Below, one piece after another: positions 1 through 11,896 of a stretch of 64,000 bases of DNA; position 1 is the first letter of the stretch; every line of letters starts with the position of its first letter. The position numbers and the translations under genes are program-made. The notes beneath the pieces are model-generated. The model was not told the origin of the DNA, ran no database searches, and saw only the letters and a program-made list of their open reading frames with translations. Location: NCBI GenBank assembly GCA_025403435.1, contig CM046333.1, positions 33,439,521-33,503,520 of the forward strand, read 5' to 3'. The DNA comes from Artocarpus heterophyllus. Lineage: Eukaryota > Streptophyta > Magnoliopsida > Rosales > Moraceae.

Positions 1-163
1 CTTCTTTATCCAATGAACTTTTTTCATCAAAGTAGCTCTCTGCACAAAATCTACTTAATTGTGATCGAATTCGTGCATTTTCAGGGCTTGCTAACTTGTT
101 TTCCCTTGCTATGTTGAGAGGAAGATAGCGTGTACTCTTGATACTCTTCATTATAGTGGCCAT
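1..163 (-). CDS. Possible first exon of a gene running off the left edge
   Basis: An open frame starts with ATG at 163-161 and stays open for 54 codons to the window edge. It begins MATIMKSIKSTRYLPL. The N-terminus is basic and rich in hydroxylated residues, with almost no acidic residues in the first 20, which would suit an organelle-targeting peptide, and the composition looks coding rather than transposon-like. Two upstream ATGs in other frames (for example at about 180) weaken the start choice. I do not recognise the family and no downstream exon is visible. It could be a chance frame next to transposon debris. Confidence 0.3.
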   Translation of the reverse strand, partial: MATIMKSIKSTRYLPLNIARENKLASPENARIRSQLSRFCAESYFDEKSSLDKE

Positions 164-890
164 TATCGCTCTCTTGAGACATTTTTATCTTATCTAAACC
201 AAATCCTCATGGAAAGGAAAACACATAAATTGACATAAACCAATCAACCAAATGAATATTTATCTATACATCAAAACCCAAATCAGCAAAAATGTTCAAG
301 AACCAAAGACAAGAATTTCAAGATAAGGCTCAACAAACACGAGATTTTAATACTAGATTGCAAGGTAAGTACAAATATGTTGAATATGTTAAAATTAAAA
401 TTTGTAAAAGCACCATTGAAGTATTGAAATACCACATCCTATATTGGATGAAAACACTGAAATGCTAAGTTTTTTTTTTTTTGCATTTGGATTAACTAAA
501 CATGTGTATAATGAAATGAGAGAGGTCAACTCCAAGGATAACTATGTCTTTATAAGTTTAAGAAGCCAATATTGGCTTAAGTCTTATAGGAAGTTCATCA
601 TGAGTTCGTGAAAATATTCGTTTCTCATCAGCTAAACCAATATTAATTTCTTAAATTTTTAGCACAAAATTAAACGTGATATTTGAAATTATCATGTTAT
701 TGTTTGCATCATTGATTCTATATGTTGTTCTAAGAGTTGCATGCGTTATTTGCTGGTGACCAAAGTACTTAGAGAAGTTTTTAAGGCAACACTGAAAGAA
801 AAAATTTGTGATCTTTAGGCTCAATTTGTGACCTTCTTTTTGCAACTAATGGCTAAAAAAAAAAAAGAAAACAAACAAAAAAAATAAAAT
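164..890. other. AT-rich spacer, nothing recognised
   Basis: AT-rich sequence with homopolymer T and A runs (about 471-482 and 849-860). A 64-codon minus-strand frame at 651-845 has no recognisable motif and looks like chance. No transposon ends were identified. Confidence 0.5.
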
Positions 891-1990
891 GGACTTGCAG
901 AACAACGGTGACAGCAAGAAATCAAGAAATGGTGACGCGATGGCATGGGTTTGAGTCAATAGCGACGGCAATGACAATGTGGCTTGGTGTTGGGTCGCGG
1001 GTAGCGGCAACGATGGTGTCAAGGGCGAGAGAATGTAAGAGAGAGGGCTAGAGTCTAGGGGCGTGAAAGAAAGAGAGAAGTGAAATTTTGAAATATAGGC
1101 CCTAACTCTAGAGCATGGTTTGGAGTGGGGGCTAAAACTACATAGTTTACTCCTTATATTACATGATGGTTTTAAGAAAAAACCATCGTGAAATTAAGCT
1201 TTAAAATTCCATGATAGTTTTTTATAAAAAGCCATTGTGAAAAATTGGTCTAAAACACCAATTTGTCAGAACTTTTTCTCCTCTGCCTAAGGTGGCATCC
1301 TATGTGTTATGCATCCAATAGCCACCATTTTTACTTTTTACTGTTTTTATCACAAAAATAACTATATATAGATATACCCCTTACCTTAAAAAAGAAGAAA
1401 AAATGAAGCAAGCCATTTACAAAGCTTTCTTTTTCTCTTCTTAATAACGTGTGCTTCACCAAAGGTAAATAAGTGCGGTTCCCTCTTTCCTTGAAAAACA
1501 AATTAGGCCTAATCTCTATTTCTATGAGATCCAACCGTGCTTTTTCACCATTCTTACTCTTGCTCGGAATGTCAAGCAACATGCAGGCCATTGATTAACA
1601 AATGTTTTTCTCAATATACATAACATCAAGCAATGATGAACAAAAAGTGTCTTCCAATATGAAAGTTCGAAAAAGATTTATCTCTTTTTCCACGGTCCAT
1701 CTATCGATGGCATGTCCATACCTCGTTTTCTTTTTCCGAGTATAGCTTTCAAATCTTTTACCATTTCAAATATTTGTTCACCCGTCAAAGACCGCGGAGG
1801 GTCTTTTTCTTCAATGTTGCCATCAAAGATTTCTTTTATTTGTGGTAACGATGATCTCTTGGAAGCCATCTACTATGACTAAGAAAATGGTTTTCTTACT
1901 ATTTTTCAACAATCTGTGAGATGTTTCCTTCATACGAATAGGATAACCAATAAAGCTCTTCACCAAATAACCAGATAACATGAATCTTAT
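891..1990 (-). mobile_element. CACTA (En/Spm) DNA transposon fragment
   Basis: Several minus-strand frames match the TNP2-type transposase of plant CACTA elements, in the expected order. About 1985-1880 holds a SGYLVK...YPIRMKETS region, a worn form of the CPIC...ETS zinc-binding segment. At 1869-1678 are FDGNIEEKDPP and LTGEQIFEMVKDL. At about 1670-1600 lies a worn DVMYIEKNIC motif. At 1591-1400 are LLDIPSKSKNGEKARLDLIE and RTYLPL. The frame is broken by stops and shifts, so no transposase can be made. Hairpin repeats typical of CACTA subtermini follow at 1161-1240, and a G-rich stretch lies at 900-1080. No CACTA terminal inverted repeat was found. The upper end abuts a Copia reverse-transcriptase remnant at about 1985-2005. 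Confidence 0.7.
1161..1240. repeat. Two hairpin repeats of CACTA subterminal type
   Basis: Two successive copies of a CATGATGGTTTT-(short loop)-AAAACCATCGTG hairpin lie at 1162-1190 and about 1209-1239. The first has an 11 of 12 matched stem; the second is more worn. Repeats of this kind sit in the subterminal regions of plant CACTA elements, where transposase binds. This fits the transposase fragment immediately above it. Confidence 0.5.
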
Positions 1991-2004
1991 CCTATGAAGT
2001 AAAA

Positions 2005-2530
2005 CTAAAAACAATATCATCAACATATATTTGAGCAATTATGATTCCATTTTTAAATTGTTTGATAAACAAGGTTATGCCAACATCCCCTCTCTCATAG
2101 CCTTTCTTAATTAAAAAATTTGTAAATCTTTCATACCATGCTTGGGGTGCTTATTTCAAACCATAGACAACCATTTTTCAAATGAAAAACATGATCAAGA
2201 TGATGTGGATTTTCAAAACCTTTAGGTTGTTTGACATAGACTTCTTCATTTAAAATAACATTTAAAAAGGCACTTTTTACTTCCATTTGATAAAGTTTGA
2301 AATCTAGAAGACATGCAATAGATAGAAGAAGCCTAATAGATTCAAGTCTAGCAACTGGTGCAAAAGTTTCACCAAAGTCTGCGCCTTCAACTGGTATGTA
2401 CCCTTGTGTAACCAACCTTGTTTTGCTTCTATCAATTGTTCCAAATTCGTTAGATTTATTTTTGAAAACCCATTTAGTTCCAATAACATTTGAATTTTTG
2501 GTCTGGGCACAAGCATCCACACATCATTTC
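2005..2530 (-). pseudogene. Copia reverse transcriptase remnant
   Basis: The frame at 2520-2131 reads through typical Copia RT motifs: KTRLVTQGY, DFGETFAPVARLESIRLLL, EVKSAFLN (usually DVKSAFLNG) and EEVYVKQPKGFE. After a frameshift the catalytic YVDD appears at 2027-2016. The RT thumb and RNase H are absent, because the sequence changes to a CACTA transposase fragment right after YVDDIVFSF. The protein would copy element RNA into DNA in virus-like particles, but stops, shifts and the truncation make this copy dead. Confidence 0.85.
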
Positions 2531-2899
2531 TAACAAACTGTTCTAATTCTTCCTACATGACATTTATCCACTCATCATGTTGTAGAGCTTCTTTGATTTT
2601 TTTGGCTCAATTTGAGAAGCAAAGCAAACATACCTAACAATATTGTTATATTTATTTACCATGCCATCGTACCTTTTTCTTGGTTGAGCTCTTATTTGGA
2701 TTCCATCTTCAAACCTACCTATGATTTTGTGTTCAGGTTGATTTACTTGAATCCGAGAAGTTGGCTTTCTTTTTACTGGATCTACAACATCAAAATTCGC
2801 ATGTTCAATATTTTCAACATCAGCTGGGATTTCTGTTAAAAAACCTGTTGCAACATTTTCTGCAGCAGTTTTATCTGTTGATTGTTCTTCTGAATTTTC

Positions 2900-3903
2900 C
2901 AGCTATGAACTTCTTGAATCTTTAGTAAAGCTAATGATCTATTCTTCCTGGAAAACTCAGACAAATCTTGAAGTCATCATATACTACATTAGATGATTCC
3001 ATAATAGTCTTGGTTCTCATATTGTACACATGATATGCATAACTATTCATGGAGTACCTAAGAAACACCTCTTCGCCAATTTTTGCCTCAAACTTTCCCA
3101 AATGTTCATGATCATTAAGAATATAACAGACACAGCCAAAGACATGAAAATATTTAAGATTAGGTTTCTTATCTTTTCAGATTTCGTAGGGGGTTTTGAT
3201 AGTACCTTTTCTCAAGTAAACACGATTTATTGTATAACATGCCGTGTTTACTACTTCAGCCCACAATCTCAATGTGAGCTTCTTTGAATTGTTCATAATC
3301 CAAGCCATCTCTTGAATAGTCCTGTTTTTCCTTTCAACTACCCCATTTTGTTGGGGGTTTTAGAAGCAAAAAACTCATGTGTAATACCATGTTCATCACA
3401 AAAATTAGCAAAAATAGAATTTTCAAACTCTTTCCATGAACACTTTTAATATGAATAATTTTGCCAATACTACAGCTTTTCTCATTTTTCAACTTTGTGC
3501 ATAAATTTTTAAAAACACCAAACGTGTCTGATTTTTCCCTAATAAAATCCACCCAAGAATATCGAAAGAAATCATCCACATAGACAAAAACATACCTTTT
3601 CCTTGCAATACTTTTAACATGCCTGGGACCCATGAGGTCCTTGTGGAGAAGCTCCGAGACTTTTGTTCTACAAATCTGTTGCAACACTTTATGTGTAGTC
3701 TTAATTTGTTTGTCGAGTTGACAAGGACCAAAAATTCCTAGTTTCTTCTTGCTCAAATTTAGAACACCATGCACAACCCCTGCACTCACAATCTTGGTCA
3801 AAGTTTTATAATTTAAGTGTCCTAATTTTTGATGCCAAATATCAATATCGTTAGTAATGCATTTTGCCACTTGTGTGTGAGAACTATGGTGTATGGAAGG
3901 CAA
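2900..3903 (-). pseudogene. Copia integrase and GAG-pre-integrase remnant
   Basis: The frame at 3903-3334 starts with the GAG-pre-integrase motif DIWHQKLGHLNYKTL, then LLHKDLMGP at the first catalytic-acid region of the integrase core and VYVDDFFRYSWVDF. After a shift, a TPQQNGVVERKN motif, the usual sequence around the core's last catalytic Glu, reads at about 3370-3330. It is followed by recognisable integrase C-terminal sequence down to about 2940 (a conserved MNSYAYHVYN segment near 3050-3020). Several stops and frameshifts separate these pieces. The normal product inserts the cDNA into chromosomes; this copy cannot. Confidence 0.8.
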
Positions 3904-4057
3904 ACAAATAACAATTATTAGAAGACCTTTCTCCTGTCAAAATACAATAATTATTATCATAAAAAGCCTGACAATTCTGTTTTGTGAATTTCACAAACAA
4001 AATTTTATCACACAATTGACTTATGCTAATCAAATTTGCTTTTAAACCTTCCACAAG

Positions 4058-4360
4058 TTATACATTTTTGAGCTTTGGAAATCCATTTGCATTTAATGTT
4101 CCTTTGCCAAGAACACGTCCTTTCACACCATCACCAAATGTGACAAGACCTCCACCACTTTCTCGGTAATTTGTCAAGAACTTCTGATCACTTGTCATAT
4201 GCCTGGAAAAACCACTATTAGAATACCACGCATCAGTAGCACATGCTTTTAAGGAAGTATGAGCAACATAACCTCGTAAATTAGATTTTCTAGGAGAATT
4301 ATTGGATAAGTCAATTTTTATTTTAGGCGATTGTTTCAGATTATATCCTTTTACCCACAT
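4058..4360 (-). pseudogene. Copia gag end and protease remnant with altered active site
   Basis: The 100-codon frame contains DAWYSNSGFSRHMTSD, matching the Copia motif W-Y-x-D-S-G-C-S-R-H-M. Here the catalytic Asp of the DSG triad is Asn and the following Cys is Phe, so the aspartic protease would be inactive even if expressed. FGDGVKGRVLGKGT follows, as in intact elements. A gag zinc knuckle is expected just upstream on the minus strand (higher coordinates), but I could not read one cleanly. Confidence 0.7.
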
Positions 4361-4649
4361 GCCCCTTTTCTAAATCATTCAAGTATACATTGGTCTAATA
4401 TGCCCTAGAATATTACAATGATGGCATATTGGAATAAATTTATTTGTTGTTCTTTTTGTTGCAGTAGATTTAACAACAGATTTCTTACCTTTACTTACCT
4501 GAGGTATTTGAGATTCCCGCCTTTTGGTGGATGCTTATTACAAAAATGGTTTTTCTAGAGTTTTCATGACCTATAAATCCAAGGCCGAAGTGATCACCTC
4601 TAGGTTTTTGTTGTGAAAGCAAATGATCCAATTTTGTCGTTCCAGAATT

Positions 4650-5950
4650 GAGCATTCTTAGATTCTTTTGTGGTTATTACAACTTAATTCTGGTTTCAGC
4701 AAGGTACTTATGGTGCCTTGTAGCCAAAATCTCATAATTTGTAGCAGCTCTTGATAAATCTTCATTTTTCCTTTTGAGAGTAGCAACTTCTCCTTCAAGA
4801 GACCTATTGAATTTACAAACGATAAGTCACTTACTGTACATCTTCTTGTAGGCCTTCTCAATCTTGTCATGACTAAGTTCTTCACCATCACTTCAACACC
4901 TTTAGTAGATTCTATTGGTTCTTTTTGCAACAAATTATGCAATAGTAACATCTGAATTTAATAACAAGTTACTAGGGAATTTGGTATTTACAATAAAGGC
5001 CACATGATTGTTGGTGTTTTCTTCTACACTTTCATTTGAATCGTGCCTTGTTGTTCTTCTTAAGAGTTTTTGCACACTCCCGACATTGAATTCCTTTATT
5101 ATTTTCTTCTCTTCAAATTGCTACAAAGATGAAAATTTATTCCCTTGAGTATTTTAATTTTTGAAATTTTCATTGAATTTTCCTTTCTTGTTAATTTTGT
5201 TCATAATTTTACTAAAGTTTTTTGTTAGCAAAGTAATTGACTGATTCAAATCTTCATCTTCATCAGATTCTTCCTTGATTATGAAATCGCTCATATTAAC
5301 TTGAAGTGAGATCCCCTTGTCCTTCCTTGAATCTTTAAATTTCAACTTAGAGGTTTAGAGAGAACTGATGAATTTGTCAAGCCTTATTACCTAAATATCT
5401 TTTGCTTCTTCAATGGCAGCAACTTTGTAGGCAAAGCATTTTGAAAGAGATCTCATAGTCATTTTTACCAACTTTGTATCAGAATATTTTTCTCCAAGAG
5501 CAAAAACTTCATTTGCAATGTTACAAAGCTTTGAATTAAATCTGCAGTGCACTTCTCCTCCTTCATATGCAATTGCTCAAAACTGGTTGTTAGAATTTGA
5601 AGCTTTGAGGATTTTACAAATGTTGTTCCTTTATGAGTAGTTTGAAGAATACCCCAATCCTTCTTTAGCTGTTTTACATGTAGAAATCAGTTTAAATTAA
5701 TTGAAGCAGCATTGAATATGGCATTCAATAATGCTTTGGAGTTGCTGTTGGCTAGTCTATCTTCATCTGTAGACCACTTTTCTTCAGGCATGGGTATAGT
5801 GTTCTCCTCAGCATCCTTCATGGTAGGATAAATCCATCAAGTTATGACAGACCACCATGAGCTTTCATCAATAGCATTAATGGAGGTTTTCATACGAGCC
5901 TTCTAGTATGGGCAGTTGACGCCTTTAAGATATGGTGGTTTGTTTACCAA
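4650..5950 (-). pseudogene. Copia gag remnant, frameshifted
   Basis: Minus-strand pieces of a gag polyprotein fall between the primer-binding site and the protease. They include an acidic SDEDEDLNQSITLLTKNF segment (5345-5154) and a charged, coiled-coil-like segment at 4951-4658. Position, charge pattern and the worn frame all suit a Copia capsid gene. No complete frame exists. Confidence 0.55.
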
Positions 5951-6045
5951 ACCTCCTTCTCTCATAATGTTTATACCTGTAAAAATAACAGGCACACCTA
6001 AAACCTCACCAAAAACACATTAGTGACTTGTTTTGATACCAATTA

Positions 6046-6966
6046 AAAGCACCAGTTATATGTTTTACCAAGTTTATGTTTAAGTTTGTCATAATAAGAT
6101 TATATTAAACATAAAACAGTAAATAGAGATAACAGATTAGTATCGTGGTTCGTCAACAACCTACATCCACAGGGCCAAGCCCAGGCATATGAACACTTCA
6201 CTAAATAAAAAAGCTACAATTTAATTCGACTTATTCACCCTAAGCTCCCTATAAAAGTATGACACCTATGATTCATAACTACCTAATGAACATGTTCAGT
6301 GAGATCCCCTCGACTTAATGTTGAAATTCTTCAACTCTAAGTTTCTCCTGAAAACCAAAAATTCTTCCCTCGAAGAAATAAAGAAAAATAAGATGTGCAC
6401 AAAATGATCTCTCAACAATTCTAAGACTCTGGTTGCATACATAAACCACCATGAGACTTCATCTAAAAACCAATAGTGCTCGCAATTAGAGGTCTTCAAA
6501 AAGTGCAATGATTGGATTCTGTTTCCGATTCTATTGTAATAAATAAGGCAACAATGTTCAAGGCTGGAACAAATCTGTTCACAATCAAGACTTGCAGATT
6601 TTATATACACCCAGTGTCAACCTACTTTTATCAATCTGAAAACTGCACGTTATAAATAAGTACAGAAAACAGATATAAAAAGAAATTGAGTAAGTTAAAA
6701 ACTTGCATGATTTCTACTTTTCTTAAAAATACATACACAAAGTCAACTAGTTTCCATATTTTTATTGCTAAATAATTCCATTAAATTGTTTCCCAATTTA
6801 TTTATTGCAAAACAAGTAAAGATCGCAAACATGAAACTAAAGAATGGGAAACTTAATAACATACGTGTTTCAGTCAATAACTGAAACTTTTCAAAACCTG
6901 TACCAAAATCAATTCAAAGTCAAATTCTATAATTGACAAAGTATAGCCAATGCAAGATTCCTAACA
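6046..6966 (-). repeat. 5' LTR of the minus-strand Copia element
   Basis: On the minus strand the LTR starts TGTTAGGAATCTTGC at 6966, a typical Copia 5' end, and runs to about 6046. There a primer-binding site, TTGGTATCAAAAC, complementary to initiator-Met tRNA with changes, follows at 6042-6030. A minus-strand TATATAAAAT box lies at about 6610-6600. The inner terminus is worn and does not end in a clean CA. The partner LTR is missing, so no target duplication can be tested. Confidence 0.7.
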
Positions 6967-7054
6967 GAAACTGTCATGGCACTAGTATTAGAATAAGGTA
7001 ATAATAAAAGAAATTTATGTGAATTCTTGTTTTGACTATTTGAGCATCTGTTCT
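6967..7054. other. Short spacer between Copia LTR and LINE tail
   Basis: Nothing recognised. It lies between the LTR terminus and the A-rich 3' tail of the LINE. Confidence 0.4.
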
Positions 7055-10000
7055 TTTGTTTATGTTTTTTTCTTTTTACTAACGAAAGATTTTATTGAAA
7101 AAGCAACCAAAACCAGAACCAAAAATAACAAAAATGAGACACAAAGCAACATGAATAGAAAAAAGTCACAGACAAAACAAAGGCAACAACATATTAAAAA
7201 TGCACCCGGCAAAACTAGAACTTAAAAGAAAAATAGAAAAAAAGAAGACTACTAAGCAGACTAAAGATCGAAGAGGGAAAAGCCTAGGTCAGGGAGGAAC
7301 TGAACCATTACACCTCCACCAACAAAACAAATCTCGGAACACTTTTGGCATTAAAGAAACCAGAAACATTTATGGCCTAGGACCATTTGGCTATACTACA
7401 ACTGAGTAGTTAAGATCCTTCATGATCCAATTGAACTCGAGAGCCTCGAAGGCACTTTTCAGTATGTTGTAGTCCCAATGAATGTTTTTAATAAACCAAC
7501 GACATAGTTTAGAAAGAGAGTTTTACTTTAGAAAACAAGGAGGGAATCCTTTTCACAAATTACAGCTTTAGCTCCCTTGTTCCTAGCTGCAATGATGCAT
7601 GGATGAATTGCTAAAACTCCAAAGACCGAGGGTTAAGTTGTCTGCACTTGATGAGCAACTGCGAAAAGTGTAGATCCAAAATCTCTTCACGCAATTGCGA
7701 TGATAGAGTAGCTAGCTTGACCCCACAATGACATTAGAATTCATCTTAAGCAAGCTTAGTGGAGGTGCCAACTAATTCTATTGTTCCATCGAAGCGAGAG
7801 TGAGAAATCTCCTTAAAAACCACATGAAGATTAAATTCCCGTTGTTGGTGGAGTACCTCATTCCTCGCTTTCCGTACAAACTCAATCGTAAGGGACGAAA
7901 AGAAAACAACAATTCTGATGATGGTCGGTGACTTTTTTTGCCCAACAAAACAAATTCCAGAAATTCTCTCCCAGAAGAACAATTGAGATTGTCAGTTCTA
8001 ATGCTCCAAGATGACACGAACCACAACGGCTTTGTGTACCGGCAAAACCAAAATAAATGTAGAATATTCTTCTTCCTCCAATCACATAGGGTATATCTTC
8101 TTACTTGAGCCCAGCCAACGGAATAATACCACCCAAACATGGATGATATCCCATACCACAACCCACCATATGAGTTTATGCTAAAGATAGACTTTCACCT
8201 TCTATAGCCTCCTCCACAAACTCCTTAAACTATCATCCACTATGCCATCACACCCCACTTCTGACTTATAAACCAACTCGATTGTGAATTTCCCTCAACA
8301 TGTGGGACTCCAAATCAACGTGTGTTGATCAGTCAGGATTATCAGTAACTATGGTTTGTAATTCCTCCCATTGGCAACACCTAGTGACTCGCTTTCCATT
8401 TGGCCACCATTTTCATCAATGAAATCTGCCACCTTATAATATCACAGGGTTTAAGAGTAAATAGGGATAGCCCTGAAGCGAATCTTGTTTGGTAACCAAG
8501 AGTCTATGCAAACATTGATTGAGGACACGTCCCCATAAGCTTGCAAGCCCCTCTTAACACCAAGCCTTTCACCTTCACTACATCCTCCCAAACAAAAGAA
8601 TCTATTAGCTTAACTAGGAGTAGAAGCTTCTTTTTGTAAAATCCTTTAAAATGACTTTCGCCCATAGCTCCATGGAATCTCTCAACAGCTCCCAAGCCCA
8701 CCTGCTCGTGTAGGCCACGATAATGTCCTTTAATAAACTTAGATGTAGATCACCCTACTTTTTTGGTCTACAAATGGCACTCTATGCTTGAAGACAAATT
8801 TTATTATCAACCTGCCTATTTGTGGCCCCACCGAAAGGACCTCAAACCATTGTCCAGTTTGTTACAAATCATTCCAGGAAGAATAGTTGAGGCCACGCTA
8901 TAAGCGGGAAGAGCTCGTTCTATAGTTTTATTTAGGACTAACCTGCTAGCCTTATGTCACAAATTTTTGTTTCCAACTTGCCACCTTTTGTTGGACCCTC
9001 TCCACCAAGAATCTCCAATCCTTCGAATTTGTGCAACTGTGGAGTAGAGCAAGGCTCAAATGGACCGAGTTTTCTCGAATATGCCAAAAGCCGAGGATCC
9101 TATTAATCGTCGTGGATTTCCTATGGCCAAGCTTCTTACTGAAGTAAGCCATGGACTTTTGGACATTGACCTTCTAACCTGAATAGCTACAATACAACTC
9201 AATGACCCTATTAGCCTCTACTGCCATATTCTTGTTAGCAATGGCTAGCATTACTAAATCATCTTCAAATAGTGCAAAAGTTAATTCAGTACCTCATTTT
9301 GTAACTCAGACTCGTTTGTATTTGATCTCCCCACAAACCTTATTAATACTCACGATTAATCCTCTTTACAAAGGATAAATAATTATGGAGATATGGTAAT
9401 GCCATGTCAAAGACCCTAGCGCACCACCATTCGACCATATGGACCACCCGTTGAGAAAAAGAGCAATGTCCATAGTCTTGACTCACTCAATAACTCACCC
9501 TATCCTAGTCGGGCTCAGACTAAACCAACTGAGGGCATGCTCTAAAAAACCCCCACTTAATCCTATCATGCTTTCTCCTTTTCAAGCTTAAGAAACACTA
9601 ACACTCATTTTCCCTGCTTCTTCTCATGAAAAGGAGCACTTCTTGAGTAATGATCGAATTATCCAAGATAAGCCGACCTTTGACAAATGCTAATTAAAAA
9701 GGGGATAAAAACTTTGATAGGATACTCTTCAAAAACTAGGCAAGATTTTTTGATATCACCTTGTATGAGAAATTGCAAAGATTAATTGGCCGGAAATTGC
9801 CAACTAGTGAAGGGAGCACTTTTTTCGGAACTAATACAAGATTGGTTTGGCTAAGGAAGGACAAAAATTTCATGGTAGTGAATTAGTTTTGTATTATAGC
9901 AACAAAATCCTTTTCCAAAACTTTCTAATTAGAATGGAAAAAATCCCGGATAACCCTCTAGGCCTAGTGCTTTCCTCAGATTAAATCTAACTGCCACTTT

Positions 10001-10420
10001 CTTAATCTCTTCAGCTGATGGAATCACTATTAGTTCTTGGTTTTCCACTACTGAAATGCTTAGTTGGATTAACTTTGGATTAACCCGAGGAGACCCGAGG
10101 GGAAGTGGTTGGCAAACTGGTGAAAATACTATCAAAATGCCTGAGGGAAGCATCAATAACCTCCTTTTTAGTCTCAACACGAGCCCCATCCTCCCTCAAA
10201 ATTTATGAGACCCAATTTCATCTTCTTCTCACAATCGTAGAGACATGGAAGACAATAGTATATCTGTCCCATTCATAAAGCAACTCTACTTTAGATTTTT
10301 GCCTTAATAAAATCTCCTCCCTCTTCAAAAACTCATCAAGGTGATATTTAGCTTCTCTTTACTCCTCATCCACATCACTAGAAATCCTACTTCCTTATGC
10401 CGAGTCAACGTCATAATCAA
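7055..10420 (-). mobile_element. Degraded L1-type LINE (non-LTR retrotransposon)
   Basis: Minus-strand frames follow the order of a plant L1 second ORF. About 10420-10200 is the linker after the endonuclease (worn DEFLKREEILLRQKS). At 10189-9929 is the RT start, with IPSAEEIKKVAVRFNLRKA before the G-x-DG-x-P-GF block. At 9152-8952 is FLVERVQQKVASWKQKF, a conserved post-RT segment. At 8701-8504 is the VLRGACKLM region. At 8161-7778 is the zinc-binding RVT segment (YTLCDWRKKNILHLFWFC). The 3' end at about 7095-7055 has an AATAAAATCTTTCG tail and an A-rich run, as in plant LINEs. Many stops; dead. Where the endonuclease half should be, nothing is recognisable. Confidence 0.75.
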
Positions 10421-11431
10421 CTCATGTGTCTCCAAATTCATTGCTGGATATTTCAAAATCGATCTCTGTTCCACAGCAGGATTTTAATCGACGACGATGG
10501 CTAAATCACCTTGAGTTTCCTCGAATCCCAATATATGTTCACATTTTCCAAGTTTTAAGGTTTTTAAATTAAAAAAAATGTTCCATGTTTTTATAACTAT
10601 GCAAGATTAGGTCAAGAAAAGTATTAAGTAACGGCTGAATTAGTCGGGTCGTCACACCTCCAACACAGTATGGGCTCCGTTTATGGACCTAGGACAACAC
10701 TTTATAACTCACTTCTTATCTTTCTTGTTCCTGAACGTAAAGGAAAACACAATGGGATTCTATGCCAGACTTTCACCAAGCTATTCCTCATTGTTAACTT
10801 ACTCTCCTTTCTTCTGGCTAGCACTTTCCCACGACTTTTGTATTCACTGCCAACTGAATTAGAGATTCATCACGAATTAGCTCCAAGTCATTGCTAATGC
10901 AGCGGAGTAGTGTAGCTCTCTTTGCCAAATTGTCCACTTGTTCTTGCATTGCAGAACACCGACTCACCTTAGATGAAAGAAAAAAATAGACTAAAAAGAT
11001 TATCAACTCACCAAGACAAAAAGACCAAGTGCGCACAGATGATCAAAAGCCCACAACCACTCCTCGGTATACGCCAAAACTCTGAGCAAGGGAAATAGAG
11101 AATGATAGAAAAGGAAGCTCCAAGGAACAGGGCCTTGAAGAGGCAGTGTAGGCAAACTAGATGGGTGTGGAGAATGACAGAAGTAACTAGAGAAATGACT
11201 TGGAAAAGAAGGGAAATTGTTGTAGATTTTAATGAAGGGGAGGGGAGAATCTTAAAGAGAGAAAATTGGTTTTAGAGAGAGGGAAGAAAATGAGAAGGGG
11301 TGCATGGGCGTATTATTCATATTGATGTTGTTTGGAGTAAGACTACAAAAAACTTGTTTTAGTTTTATTTGAGCATTTTACCTTATTGATATAAAGTTCG
11401 TACACTTTATTATTAGATTACATGATAATTA
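10421..11431. other. Spacer, nothing recognised
   Basis: Contains A-rich and purine-rich stretches (about 11180-11300) and chance frames on both strands (10670-10897, 11036-10818) without motifs. Its left end may be unrecognised 5' LINE sequence. Confidence 0.4.
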
Positions 11432-11896
11432 TGTTAGAACATAATTTTATGATGAAAACCATCATCAACTAGGATTATTCATGTCAAATCACCGAGAGAA
11501 TTAATGAGATGTGGAAGCTAACTTGAATCCATAGATAAAATATGATTCTTGAGTCTGTAGGTTGAGGATCTTCCAAGTCTAGAACGTCAATACTCCTTTA
11601 GAGAATGTTTTTGTAATCTCTTTGTAGATGGGTGGTAGAAAGAAAATGTGCGTACTGACTTGGAGATCACAACCTCTTTATATAATGCGAACCCTAACAG
11701 ATATCCTTAATTACCAATTAAGCTTATAATAAAATCAGTAATTATATTTTAGTCTTTATACATAGGAGGCCCACACTTGATAATGCTTAAAAAGCCCAAA
11801 ACCAAAATTGATCACGTTAATGGGCTAACCTTATCTGATAGCGTATAATACATATTCGTTTAATATATTAGCCCATAATTAGATTTAATTCCAACA
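11432..11896 (-). mobile_element. Solo LTR, 465 bp, target duplication AATTA
   Basis: The segment starts TGTTAGAAC and ends TTCCAACA, so it has TG...CA termini. It is flanked on both sides by the identical 5-mer AATTA (11427-11431 and 11897-11901), as expected of an LTR insertion. There is no internal coding region, so it is a solo LTR left by recombination. A TATATAAAGAGG box on the minus strand (about 11687-11676) favours minus orientation, but the ends are near-symmetrical. Length and ends suit Copia. Confidence 0.85.

Larger units (their letters stand above)
1995..6966 (-). mobile_element. Degraded Ty1/Copia retrotransposon, 3' part missing
   Basis: Read on the minus strand, the order is 5' LTR (6966-6046), primer-binding site (about 6041-6033), gag (about 5950-4650), protease and GAG-pre-integrase (4360-4058 and 3903-3800), integrase (to about 2940) and reverse transcriptase (about 2530-2005). 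That order is Copia. The element stops just after the catalytic YVDD, and no RNase H or 3' LTR follows; CACTA sequence starts instead. Many stops and frameshifts make it non-functional. The gag with an ESDEDEDLNQS acidic patch resembles SIRE/Tork-type elements, but I cannot fix the clade. Confidence 0.85.

Noticed and set aside
2297..3287. Plus-strand frames of 75-85 codons in the Copia region
   Set aside because: Complementary shadows of the RT and integrase remnants on the minus strand.
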